From positions 1 through 64,000 of the forward strand of contig CALXDM010000006.1 of the NCBI GenBank assembly GCA_944387065.1: a stretch of 64,000 nt of DNA. Reading direction: 5' to 3'. The position numbers and the translations under genes are program-made. The notes beneath the pieces are model-generated. The model saw only the letters and a list, made by a program, of their open reading frames with translations. It made no database searches and was not told where the DNA came from. Shown here piece by piece: positions 33,365 to 41,814 of this stretch (positions are counted from its first letter, which is position 1; each line of letters starts with the position of its first letter). This DNA comes from an uncultured Oscillospiraceae bacterium. GTDB lineage: Bacteria; Bacillota; Clostridia; Oscillospirales; Oscillospiraceae.

Positions 33365-34053
33365 TGTTTGACCAGCTTGCAGACCTGTTCACCCCCACCG
33401 TTCTGCTCTATCTGCTGCGGGGGTTTGCCATCACCCTGCGGGTGGCGGTCATCGCCATCCTGCTGTCCATCCTATTCGGCACCATCCTGGGCCTGATCCG
33501 CGCTTACGCGCCCAAGCCCCTGCGGATGCTGGCAGGGGCCTACATCGAGTGGTTCCGCAACACCCCCCATCTGCTGTGGGTGATGGTGTGCTTCATCGCC
33601 GCCCCTCTGCCCAGCGATTGGGCCCGGTGCGCCATGGCCTATGTGCTCTTCACCTCCGCCATGATGGCCGAGGTGGTCCGGGGCGGGCTGAACGCCATTC
33701 CCAAGGGCCAGTTCGAGGCGGCCCACTCCCAGGGCTTTACCCTGATGGGCACCCTGCGCTACATCATCCTGCCCCAGTGCTTCCGGCGCATCGTGCCCAC
33801 CATGCTCAGCCAGATCATCACCGTGGTGAAGGACACCTCCTTCATGGCCCAGGTGGCGGTGGCCGAGCTGCTGTTCCGCACCAAGAACCTGATGAGCATC
33901 TTTTACAACGTGGTGGGCCGGCAGATTACCGCCCTGGACGTGTTCCTTCTGTTCGGCTTTGCCATGCTGCTGTACTTCCTGGTGAACTTCGCCCTGTCGT
34001 GCATCGTGCGCTACCTGCAAAAGCGCAACCACACCGGTCTGCCCCACAGGTAA
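33361..34053 (+). CDS. Polar amino acid ABC transporter, permease 2
   Basis: 230 residues, HisM-type permease with EWFRNTPHLLWVMVCFIAAP and the EAA loop RGGLNAIPKGQFEAAHSQGF. Paralogous to permease 1. Either GTG 33361 (eight bases after GGAGG) or ATG 33364 can start translation; both overlap the stop of permease 1, so coupling is likely. It is the last gene of the importer operon. Confidence 0.9.
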   Translation: MMFDQLADLFTPTVLLYLLRGFAITLRVAVIAILLSILFGTILGLIRAYAPKPLRMLAGAYIEWFRNTPHLLWVMVCFIAAPLPSDWARCAMAYVLFTSAMMAEVVRGGLNAIPKGQFEAAHSQGFTLMGTLRYIILPQCFRRIVPTMLSQIITVVKDTSFMAQVAVAELLFRTKNLMSIFYNVVGRQITALDVFLLFGFAMLLYFLVNFALSCIVRYLQKRNHTGLPHR

Positions 34054-34075
34054 GTGCTTCCCCTAATCGCGCGCA

Positions 34076-34120
34076 GCAACTCCCCAGTTCCATGCCGGCA
34101 CTGGGGGGTTGCTGTTTGTC
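34076..34120. terminator. Terminator between convergent operons
   Basis: GCAACTCCCCAGT and ACTGGGGGGTTGC arms (one G-T pair), 11-base loop, then TGTTTGTCTG. It serves the importer operon and perhaps the surface-glycan operon ending at 34135. Confidence 0.75.
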
Positions 34121-34134
34121 TGTCTCCCTGGGCG

Positions 34135-36015
34135 TCATCCCCAGGGTGTAAGGGCGATCTCCCCACCGGCAGCTTCCACCCGGTAGAGCTGCCCCAGCCG
34201 GGTCCCCGAGGGCAGCAGCTCCAGCAGGGACTGGTCACACTCCATGAGGTAGAGATAGCCGCAGTGGTTGTCCCGCAGGGCGGCGGACAGGGTGTCGTAG
34301 TCCGCCTGCCCCCCCTGGTTCAGGTAGGTGTAAGCAAAGGACACCGGAGAGGCCGCGTTGACCACCACGGGGTTCATCTCCGCCTGGGTCAGCGCCAGCA
34401 GCACCCGGGCGCCCCTCTCCCGGTAGGGGACGGCCTCCAGCGCCTCCAGGAACGCCCCGTAATCCGTCTCGAAGCGGGCCCGGTGGGCCAGGCGGGAGGC
34501 GTCCAGCTCATCGTGGATGAACCTGCGGTAGGCCTCGTCATAGCTGGTGCAGCCCAGCAGGATCAGCGCCGTCAGCGCCCCCGCCATCAACTGCCGGCGG
34601 GCGGGCAGCCCCCGCAGCTGCGCCCCGGGCGCCATACCAGAGGCCAGCGCCGCCACCAGCATCAAAAGCCCCGTGTTGGCCGGCTCACAGTACCGGCTCA
34701 TCAAGGTGACGGCGTTGACCGGTTCAAAATACTGGCTCTCGTCATAGAACATGGTCAGCTGGCCCACAGACACCACGAAGTAGATCAGGAACGTGACGCC
34801 CAGGATATAGGCCAGCAGCTTTCCCCGCCCCTTGGGCACCGCGCCAAACCGCCACAACAGCGCGGCGGCACAAACCAGCAGCACCACGATGGCAAAGGGG
34901 GTTAGGTCGATGGCCAAGGTGCCCTCCCGGTGGACGGGGGTGAGGAAGAAGGCCTGGAGATAGGAGCGGATATATCCCCGGGTCACGGCGGAGTCCAGGA
35001 AGGTGCCGTTGGCCAGCTCAGACAGCCGCTGGGCCGCCCGGTCAAAAAATCCGCTGGCCAGGTACCCGCTGCGCTCCATCACCCGGCAGTAGATCGACCA
35101 GCTCTGGGCTAGGAGCACGGGGACCGCCAGCATCAGCCCGGCAAAGCGGTACTCCCGCCGCCCCCGCCACCACAGCAGGAAGAACAGGACGGCCAGCACG
35201 CTCCACAGCAGGCCGATGCCTTTCATCAGCGCCAGGTATCCGGCGGCCACCGCCAGCTCACCCTTCCAGAAGGCCACTTGGCGATCGGGGCGCAGGACGA
35301 TCTTGCACAGGATCATCCCGAACAGGATGGCCATGACCGGCTCCACGCAGATGGTCCGGTACAGGGCGGTGCTGGACACGCCGGGCAGGCACAGAGCGCA
35401 CAGGGGGATGAGCAGCCAGGTGACCAGCCGCCCCCTGGGATAGCGTGCCCAAAAGACCGTCCCCACGGAAAAGAGCATAAGGCTGCTGAAGATGAAGTAT
35501 CCAAAGAACAGGTACTGCTCCTGGTAGCCGCCAAACAGGTGGGCAAACCACCACAGGATCAGCTGAAGGCCCGGGCTGTAATCCCCGAACCCCTGGGCCA
35601 CGTTGCTGTACCTGGCGGCAAAGCCCTCCCGGAAATACAGGCTCTTGGTGTCCGGACCCCAGAAATTATAGGCGTCCCACTCCAGGATCTGCTCCCCGCG
35701 CAGCAGCAAGCACATGACGGCCAGCAGCAACACGCAGCCCCAGAGGTAGGGATCGGCCAGCTGCCGCTTCAGCTCTTGAACCAGGACTCCGGCGCCCTCT
35801 CTGCGCACGGTGCGGGCAACCCAAAGGGCCCCCATCACCCCGGCCAGCAGCAGCACGCCGTCGATCAGCCCCATCCCCCCAAAGAAGGCCAGGACATAGA
35901 GGATCAGCCCGATGGCGCACAGCAGGTAGGGGGCCAGTTCCACCGGCCGGCGGCCGGTGCGCCAGGCCAGGGCAAACAGGGCGCAAAACAGCCCCAGCAG
36001 GGAGAAAACCACCAT
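34135..36015 (-). CDS. GT-C type membrane glycosyltransferase (putative)
   Basis: 626 residues with about 12 hydrophobic helices. An early extracytoplasmic loop has EWDAYNFWGPDTKSLYF (about 112-128), resembling the acidic catalytic loop of GT-C enzymes that use polyprenyl-phosphate sugars. A soluble C-terminal part (about 480-626) follows. The specific family is not certain. It lies 4 bp after the GT2/GtrA gene, so the pair resembles Gtr-type systems (GtrB makes the lipid-linked sugar, GtrA flips it, a GT-C enzyme transfers it outside). It is the last gene of the operon. Confidence 0.6.
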   Translation of the reverse strand: MVVFSLLGLFCALFALAWRTGRRPVELAPYLLCAIGLILYVLAFFGGMGLIDGVLLLAGVMGALWVARTVRREGAGVLVQELKRQLADPYLWGCVLLLAVMCLLLRGEQILEWDAYNFWGPDTKSLYFREGFAARYSNVAQGFGDYSPGLQLILWWFAHLFGGYQEQYLFFGYFIFSSLMLFSVGTVFWARYPRGRLVTWLLIPLCALCLPGVSSTALYRTICVEPVMAILFGMILCKIVLRPDRQVAFWKGELAVAAGYLALMKGIGLLWSVLAVLFFLLWWRGRREYRFAGLMLAVPVLLAQSWSIYCRVMERSGYLASGFFDRAAQRLSELANGTFLDSAVTRGYIRSYLQAFFLTPVHREGTLAIDLTPFAIVVLLVCAAALLWRFGAVPKGRGKLLAYILGVTFLIYFVVSVGQLTMFYDESQYFEPVNAVTLMSRYCEPANTGLLMLVAALASGMAPGAQLRGLPARRQLMAGALTALILLGCTSYDEAYRRFIHDELDASRLAHRARFETDYGAFLEALEAVPYRERGARVLLALTQAEMNPVVVNAASPVSFAYTYLNQGGQADYDTLSAALRDNHCGYLYLMECDQSLLELLPSGTRLGQLYRVEAAGGEIALTPWG

Positions 36016-36019
36016 ACCC

Positions 36020-37063
36020 TCACCCTCTCTCCGCTGGCGCTCCGGCCCCCTCCCGGAAGATGAGCCGGCGCTGCACCCAGTAGTTGACCACGAACAGCAC
36101 CCCGTCCACCAGCGCCTTGATCAGCGTCAGGGGCAGGGGCAGTGGGCGCAGGAGGGTAACCAGGCCGCCGCTGGCCAGCATGGCGCAGACCCACAGCAGC
36201 GCGTATTTCCAAAACTGGCTCCAGGTGCGCTTGCGCACCTGGAAGCTCCAGCGCTGGTTGAGCTTAAAGTTGACATAGCCCGACACGCACCGGGCCAGGG
36301 CGGTGGCGGCCAGGATGCCCAGGCGAGGGGCAAGTAGGGCGAACAGCAGCAGATCCACCCCGCAGCCCACCAGGGAGGAGGCGGCATACTTCAGGGGCCG
36401 CTGGTAGATCCGCGCGCTATCCACCACCGTGCGGAAGTGGGAGCCCCGGTTGTTGTCCTCATAGACGGTCTGGATGGGAATCATCTGGATGGGATAACGG
36501 GCCTGGGTCACCTCGGTGAGCATATTGGTCTCATACTCATACCGCTCCCCGGGCAGGTCCAGCAGCAGCTGGAACAGCGCCCGGGGCAGACCCCGCAGTC
36601 CGGTCTGGGTGTCCGGGCAGTCCAGGCCGGTGCCCAGGCGGACAAAGAAAGATGTAATCCGGTTGCCCATCCGGGAGCGCCAGGGCACATTTCCCCCAGA
36701 GAAGTCCCGGATCCCCAGCACGAAGGGGTGATCCGGCCCAGCCAATGCCTGGGCCACCCGGCGGATGTCCTGGGGCAGGTGCTGCCCGTCCGCGTCTGCG
36801 GTGACCACCCCGGACAGGGCGGGGAAGCGCTCCAGGGCGGCGCGCAGCCCGGTTTTCAGGGCCGCCCCCTTGCCCCGGTTGGCATCGTGGCGCACCACCA
36901 CCGCCCCCAGGGCCTCCACCTGCTGGAACACCTGGGCATAGGAGGGGCCCGAGCCGTCGTCCACCACCACGATGTCCCCCAGCCCCTCCTCCAGGCAGCC
37001 CTGGACCACTGCGGGCAGATGTCCGTCGGGGTTGAGCGAGGGGATCAAAACGACGCTGTCCAT
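36020..37063 (-). CDS. GT2 glycosyltransferase fused to GtrA flippase domain
   Basis: 347 residues. Residues 1-215 are a GT2 (dolichyl-phosphate-sugar synthase-like) domain: VVLIPSLNPDG, IVVVDDGSG, NRGKGAALKTGL, VVTADADGQH (DxD-type) and TQTGLRGLPRALF. Residues 225-340 form a four-helix GtrA domain (YAASSLVGCGVDLLLFALL, YVNFKLNQRWSF, FVVNYWVQRRLIF). It would load a sugar on undecaprenyl phosphate and flip it across the membrane in one polypeptide. The ATG at 37063 follows GGAAAGGAGG. Confidence 0.85.
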   Translation of the reverse strand: MDSVVLIPSLNPDGHLPAVVQGCLEEGLGDIVVVDDGSGPSYAQVFQQVEALGAVVVRHDANRGKGAALKTGLRAALERFPALSGVVTADADGQHLPQDIRRVAQALAGPDHPFVLGIRDFSGGNVPWRSRMGNRITSFFVRLGTGLDCPDTQTGLRGLPRALFQLLLDLPGERYEYETNMLTEVTQARYPIQMIPIQTVYEDNNRGSHFRTVVDSARIYQRPLKYAASSLVGCGVDLLLFALLAPRLGILAATALARCVSGYVNFKLNQRWSFQVRKRTWSQFWKYALLWVCAMLASGGLVTLLRPLPLPLTLIKALVDGVLFVVNYWVQRRLIFREGAGAPAERG

Positions 37064-37085
37064 AGCGCCCTCCTTTCCGGCCACC

Positions 37086-38132
37086 TCAGGCCCCGGCGTC
37101 TGGGAACTCCACCGTGAGATAAGGGGGGAAGGGGATGGGCTCTGCCTTGGCGTACTCCAACAGAAGGTTGGCCCCATCCTCCTCCACCTCATCAAACCCC
37201 GCCAGCTTGTAGGTGATATACATGATCCGGTTGTGCTCGGTCTCCAAAAATTCCGCCTGGAGCGCCTTTCCCTCCGCCTGGGCCAGCTGGGTGGCGTAGG
37301 CCAGCAGGGCCGAGCCGATCCCCCGGGTCATCACCCGACAGGAGACGATCAGCAGCTTCAGGCGCAGGGCCTGGGCCTGCCGCTCCAGCAGCAGCAGGCC
37401 CACCTTGCCGCTGTCGCCATAGCGGTCCTGGAGCCCGCAGATGCAGAAGATGTGCTCCGGCGACTGGGCCAGGGCCAGCAGCTGCTCATAGGAATAGGTG
37501 TATCCGGTGGAGTTGAGCTGGTGGGTGCGCACCGTCAGCTCCTCCACCCGCTGCAGGTCCTCCTGCGTCACCCGGGTGATCTCCATGCGCATATCCAGCG
37601 TGGTCAAAAACTCCTCCGCGCTGCCCCCAAAGTCCCGCTCCGCCGCCTGGCGGTTCAGGTCCGCCTGGTACATCTTGCGGCGGTTGGCCGAGTCCTGGGT
37701 GATGAAGCGCACGCAGCACTCCGGCAGCTGGGGCAAGCTGGCGGCCTGGGCCGCATCATAGGTGCGCACCTTGGGGTGGGCAAAGCGCACCTCGTCCCGC
37801 TCAAAGGGGCTGTCGTCCACAAAGGCCACCGCCTCGGGCTTGAGGTTGAGGGTGTCCAGGATGGCCTGTACCGCCCCGGACTTAGGCCCCCAGGAGATCT
37901 GGGGGCACAGGAAGTAGTCAGCCAGGCCGAAGGCCTCCAGCCGCTTCAGGGCAGGGGCGGCGTCGTTCTTGGAGGCCACGGACTGGATGATGCCCCGGCG
38001 GTCCAGCTCCCGGATGGCGTCGGCCACACCGGGGCGCAGCGCCTGGGCGCCCCCCTCGGTCAGGGTGCCCTCCCACACGGTGCCGTCCAAGTCCCAGATC
38101 ACGCACTTGACCTGGGCGGGCTTGTCAGCCAT
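37086..38132 (-). CDS. FkbH family protein (HAD-IIIC / acyltransferase)
   Basis: 348 residues. The N-terminal HAD-IIIC domain has CVIWDLDGTVWEGTL (about 10-24), GIIQSVASKND and AFVDDSPFERDEV. The C-terminal GNAT-like half (about 175-330) has VEELTVRTHQLNSTGY, KLLIVSCRVMTRGIGSALL and TEHNRIMYITYKLAGF. FkbH proteins of polyketide pathways convert 1,3-bisphosphoglycerate to glyceryl-S-ACP, and these landmarks match that full-length type. Here there is no polyketide synthase. An ACP gene overlaps it by 8 bp, so a glyceryl- or similar acyl-ACP is the predicted product. Confidence 0.8.
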   Translation of the reverse strand: MADKPAQVKCVIWDLDGTVWEGTLTEGGAQALRPGVADAIRELDRRGIIQSVASKNDAAPALKRLEAFGLADYFLCPQISWGPKSGAVQAILDTLNLKPEAVAFVDDSPFERDEVRFAHPKVRTYDAAQAASLPQLPECCVRFITQDSANRRKMYQADLNRQAAERDFGGSAEEFLTTLDMRMEITRVTQEDLQRVEELTVRTHQLNSTGYTYSYEQLLALAQSPEHIFCICGLQDRYGDSGKVGLLLLERQAQALRLKLLIVSCRVMTRGIGSALLAYATQLAQAEGKALQAEFLETEHNRIMYITYKLAGFDEVEEDGANLLLEYAKAEPIPFPPYLTVEFPDAGA

Positions 38133-38388
38133 TCCCCTCACCCCCGCCGGCCAGGCGCCGCTGGACCAGCTCGGCCATGGCGTCGATGGTGTGGAAGTTC
38201 TGCTCCGTGATGTCCCGGCGGCCCAGCTTGAGATGGAACTCCCGCTCGATGAACTGGACGATCTGCAGGGCGAACAGAGAGGTGATATACTTGCTCTGAA
38301 ACAGCTCCGTGTCGTACTGGAGCCCATCCGCCTGCTTCAGCTGGATGAGAAACTGATAGATCCGCTCCTTGATGACTTGCGCTTCCAT
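38125..38388 (-). CDS. Acyl carrier protein
   Basis: 87 residues, helical. ELFQSKYITSLFALQIVQFI (about 31-50) contains the Ser that should receive 4'-phosphopantetheine (ITSLFAL, where DSL is the usual phrase), followed by the carrier-protein helix pattern FHLKLGRRDIT. AAGGAGG is eight bases before the ATG at 38388; the ATG at 38394 is too close. Overlap with the FkbH gene suggests it carries the acyl group FkbH makes. A dedicated phosphopantetheinyl transferase is encoded divergently at 41815. Confidence 0.8.
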   Translation of the reverse strand: MEAQVIKERIYQFLIQLKQADGLQYDTELFQSKYITSLFALQIVQFIEREFHLKLGRRDITEQNFHTIDAMAELVQRRLAGGGEGNG

Positions 38389-38415
38389 ATCCATTGCCTC
38401 CTTATACCCGTGGGC

Positions 38416-40263
38416 TTACTGTATGGCCTGTAACGATTCCTCGATCCGCTCCAGAAGATCCTGGGCCGTCAGAGCGCCCTCCACGGTGAGCCGGCGCAGC
38501 TGGTAGAGGGACTGCTCCGCTCCCTTCAGCAGCTGGTTGGCCCCGCTCTGGGTGGTGACGCTCACCTGCACACCCAGCCCCTGCAGCACCACCTCGGACA
38601 GAGGGGAGCACAGCCCGTTGGGATAGGTGTACACCGGGCAGGTCTCGCCCACCACCTCCTCCAGCTGCTGCTGGGCCTGGAGATAATCCTGGGTGAGGGC
38701 GGCGACGTACGCCCGCTCGCTCTCCCCCTCCAGCTGGAGCACCCCCTGCCGGCAGCCCTCCCCATCCAGGGCGGCCACCTGGTGCATGTCATAGCTGTGG
38801 GTGGTCAGGGTTAGCACCCCCCGCTGCACCCAGGGCAGGGCCTCCTCCAGAGAGAAGTGGGGGGTGATGGGCTGGCCGGTGTCCTTGTAGGTGGATTTCC
38901 CCACGGACACGCCGATAACGGCGATGTTGGCCGTAAAACCGTACTGCTCCAGCAGAGGGGCGGCCAGCTCCAGGTTGTTCCGGTAGCCGTCGTCAATGGT
39001 GATCACCACCGGCTTGTCCGGCAGATCAGTCCCCTGGGTGACAAAGTCGATGAGCTGCTGATAGCTCACGCTGGTATACCCCGCGTCCCGCAGGGCCTGG
39101 AGCTGGGCGGCAAAGTCAGAGGCGAGCACCGTGGTTCCGCTGACCTCATCCGCCCGGTCTGTGAAGGAGTGGTACATTAGAATGGGCACTTCGGCGGTGA
39201 GTTCCTCCCCGCCCTCCCCCTGGGCATAAGCGGCCTGGATCACCTCCGCCACGTTCTCCGCCGTGGTCAGCGCGCCAAAGCCCTCGGGCACATAGACCGA
39301 CGCATCGTCAAACAGGGTGGCCAGCACCATCGCCCCGGCGTTATTGCGAAAATGCTGCACGTCGTAGAAGTAACGCAGGTCCCCATTGATGCTGTTGTTG
39401 CCCCAAAAGGCGTAGAAGTCGTCGATCTGAGCCGCCCGGGTCCAGAACTCCTCCACCCCCTCCCGGGGGTAGGCGGAAAACTCCGCCTGGGACACGGGCA
39501 CGCCCACCATGGTGAATCCGATCCCGTTTTGGTCGCACAAATCCTTGATCTGCTGGATGGCGGCGATGGCCTCGTCGATGTAGTCCATGGACGCGGGGGC
39601 CAGGGTGGTGGCCATCCCCTCGTAGGCCAGGTAGCTGGCCATGTCTTGAATGGGGGAGGAGTCCCGCAAGGTCTTGTCGTAAACCCCCGTCTCGGGCACA
39701 TAGACCGTGGAGTCGTCGGGCAGGTAACCTGCGGCCAGTCGGCTGACCAGCTTGTCCCAGGCATAGCCCAGGTTGGCAAAGAGGTAGCGGCCGTAAAACA
39801 GCAGGCCGCTCTCCCCGCACACCTTGCCGTGCATCGCCTGGCGCAGGTCGGACTGGCTGCCCTGGTCATAGAGGCTGGCGCTCTCTGGGTCGATGGTCAG
39901 CAGGATGTGCTCCACCTGGTAGTGCTCCACCAGGTAGGCGGCCAGCTGCGCCTCGTCCAGCAGGTCCCCGCCGTACCAGGTCATGTTGTAATAACGGTCC
40001 CCGGTGTAGGCGTTGAGCGCCTCCACACTGAGGGAGGAGGCCTTGGAGCTGCCGATGACATAGGCGTTGTAGTCCTGGTAGTGCTGGTCCAGATAGGCGA
40101 TCTTGGCCACCCTGGGGTTCTGGGTCATGTCGTAGGCATACCATTGGAAAAACCGGTCGCCAAACACCCCGAAGGGGTCTACGATCACATTGCAGGCCGC
40201 CAGCAAAACCACCCCGCCCAGCAGCGCGGCCAGGAATCCCAAAAGCCACTTTTTGACCGACAT
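38416..40263 (-). CDS. SGNH/DltD-like domain fused to polysaccharide deacetylase
   Basis: 615 residues. One N-terminal membrane helix (LLGFLAALLGGVVLLAAC) leads into an extracytoplasmic SGNH-like region (YVIGSSKASSLSVEALN with the candidate nucleophile Ser about residue 73-74; later DVQHFRNNAGAMVLATLF, DxxH-like), as in DltD/AlgX helpers of MBOAT enzymes. From about 360 a NodB-type CE4 deacetylase follows: EVPILMYHSF, VVITIDDGYRNN (catalytic/metal Asp pair) and TLTTHSYDMH (metal His pair). The fusion would both assist O-acylation and trim N- or O-acyl groups outside the cell. It lies between the MBOAT and ACP genes. Confidence 0.75.
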   Translation of the reverse strand: MSVKKWLLGFLAALLGGVVLLAACNVIVDPFGVFGDRFFQWYAYDMTQNPRVAKIAYLDQHYQDYNAYVIGSSKASSLSVEALNAYTGDRYYNMTWYGGDLLDEAQLAAYLVEHYQVEHILLTIDPESASLYDQGSQSDLRQAMHGKVCGESGLLFYGRYLFANLGYAWDKLVSRLAAGYLPDDSTVYVPETGVYDKTLRDSSPIQDMASYLAYEGMATTLAPASMDYIDEAIAAIQQIKDLCDQNGIGFTMVGVPVSQAEFSAYPREGVEEFWTRAAQIDDFYAFWGNNSINGDLRYFYDVQHFRNNAGAMVLATLFDDASVYVPEGFGALTTAENVAEVIQAAYAQGEGGEELTAEVPILMYHSFTDRADEVSGTTVLASDFAAQLQALRDAGYTSVSYQQLIDFVTQGTDLPDKPVVITIDDGYRNNLELAAPLLEQYGFTANIAVIGVSVGKSTYKDTGQPITPHFSLEEALPWVQRGVLTLTTHSYDMHQVAALDGEGCRQGVLQLEGESERAYVAALTQDYLQAQQQLEEVVGETCPVYTYPNGLCSPLSEVVLQGLGVQVSVTTQSGANQLLKGAEQSLYQLRRLTVEGALTAQDLLERIEESLQAIQ

Positions 40264-40288
40264 AGCAAGCTCCTTTTGCGCCAGAGGC

Positions 40289-41710
40289 TTAGAAATTAAA
40301 GTAGAGGAAGGTGGACACCTGGCTCATGTTCAGCAGGGAGGCGGCCAGCACCAGGCCGCTCCACACCCCGTCCCGCAGGGAGAAGGTCTTTTTCTCCATG
40401 ATCCCGTTGGAGTTGGGCAGGCAGAAGGTGATGATGGCCGAAGCGGCCAAGATCAGGCACAGCAGAAGGTGCTCCCCCACAAAGCCCGCCGCGCTGGCCA
40501 GCAGGCCGGCGGGGTCGGACCAGGCCGAGAGGGAGAACATCCTCCGATACACCTGGGCTGCCTGGCCCAGATCGGTGCAGTCAAACAGCACCCGGATGAG
40601 CACCGAACAGAAGAAGGTCATGGCCACGGCCAGGGCGGCGGGCAGCGGCTTGCGCATCTTCAGCGCCCGCAGGTTGGCCAGGCAGACCAGCACACCGTTG
40701 ACCAGCCCCCAGGCCACAAAGTGCCAGCCCGCCCCGTGCCAGATGCCGGAGGCGGCAAAGGTGAGCAGAACCGCCAGGATCATCTTTCCCGTCCGGTCCC
40801 CAAAGTGGAAGACGTTGTGAAAGACATACTCGTTGAAAAACCGGGATACGGTGATGTTCCACCGCCGCCAGAAGGTGGCAAAGTCCCGGGCTTTGTAAGG
40901 GGAGTCAAAGTTGATGGGCAGGTGCACGCCGAAGAAGCAGCCCAGCCCCCTGGCCATGTCGATGTACCCGGAGAAATCGAAGTAGTAGGCAAAGGTATAG
41001 CACAGCACCCCTACCCAGGCCTCCACCGTGGTGGCCTGGGCCACTTGGCCGCCGTAAAAGGCGATGGCAAAATCAATCATGGGGTTGGCCAGCAGGATCT
41101 TCTTCCCGCAGCCCACGCAAAAGAGCATCACGCCCCGGCAGACGTCCTGGCCGGAAAACTCCAGCAGCTTCCGATCCTGGATCTGAGGTACAATCTCGTC
41201 CTCCTTGACCACAGGACCCACGATCAGCTGGGGGAAGAAGGTGATGAACAGGGTGTAGTCCAGAAAGGAGAGATAGCCGCACTCCCCCCGGTAGAAGGAG
41301 ACGGTGTACATGAGGATCTGGAAGGTGAAAAAGGAGATGCCAATGGGCAGGATGGTGGACAGCAGGGCAAAGTCCGTGCCCAGTACCAGGTTGAGGTTCT
41401 CCAGGAAGAAGTTGGCGTACTTATAATACCCCAGCAGGCCCAGGTTGAGCAGCACCGCCGCGGCCAGCAGCAGCCGCCGGACCGCAGTGCGCTCCACCCG
41501 GTGCAGGAGGGTGACCAGCAGGTAGTTGGCCAGGATGATCCCCAGAAACCCCAGCACAAACTCGGGCTGGCCCAGCCCGTAAAAGACCAGGGAGGCCAGC
41601 ACCAGCCAGCCCTTCATCCCGGCCACGTTCCCCCAATGGCGCAGCAGGTGATAGCCCAGCAGCACCACGGGCAGGAACAGGAAGATAAATTGGTAGGAGG
41701 AGAAGATCAT
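40289..41710 (-). CDS. MBOAT family O-acyltransferase (DltB/AlgI-like)
   Basis: 473 residues with 10 or more helices. It starts IFSSYQFIFLFLPVVLLGYH, typical of AlgI-like MBOATs. The catalytic His lies in AASGIWHGAGWHFVAWGLVNG (about 320-340), and YPHKARDFATFWRRWNIT-type landmarks appear as KARDFATFWRRWNIT. MBOATs of this kind move an acyl group from a cytoplasmic carrier thioester to a polymer on the outer face. It is first in the operon, followed by SGNH-CE4, ACP and FkbH. The ribosome binding site is weak and no clear promoter was found for this strand. Confidence 0.88.
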   Translation of the reverse strand: MIFSSYQFIFLFLPVVLLGYHLLRHWGNVAGMKGWLVLASLVFYGLGQPEFVLGFLGIILANYLLVTLLHRVERTAVRRLLLAAAVLLNLGLLGYYKYANFFLENLNLVLGTDFALLSTILPIGISFFTFQILMYTVSFYRGECGYLSFLDYTLFITFFPQLIVGPVVKEDEIVPQIQDRKLLEFSGQDVCRGVMLFCVGCGKKILLANPMIDFAIAFYGGQVAQATTVEAWVGVLCYTFAYYFDFSGYIDMARGLGCFFGVHLPINFDSPYKARDFATFWRRWNITVSRFFNEYVFHNVFHFGDRTGKMILAVLLTFAASGIWHGAGWHFVAWGLVNGVLVCLANLRALKMRKPLPAALAVAMTFFCSVLIRVLFDCTDLGQAAQVYRRMFSLSAWSDPAGLLASAAGFVGEHLLLCLILAASAIITFCLPNSNGIMEKKTFSLRDGVWSGLVLAASLLNMSQVSTFLYFNF

Positions 41711-41732
41711 AGGCGCGCGTCCGTTCTTTCCG

Positions 41733-41761
41733 TTTACAGGTTGAGGATTTCTTGCTATGAT
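41733..41761 (+). promoter_or_regulatory. Promoter of the phosphopantetheinyl transferase gene
   Basis: -35 TTTACA (41733-41738), 17 bp, -10 TATGAT (41756-41761), in the 104-bp divergent region with the MBOAT operon. Confidence 0.6.
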
Positions 41762-41814
41762 GGTGGGACAAGGCGGCGAGACAGGGGTGTCCCGCCGGCA
41801 AAGGAGGGTTGTCC

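Noticed and set aside
41711..41814. A promoter for the MBOAT operon in the divergent region
   Set aside because: On the minus strand only a TTGTCC with a poor -10 is visible, and no Pho-type hexamer array is present here.
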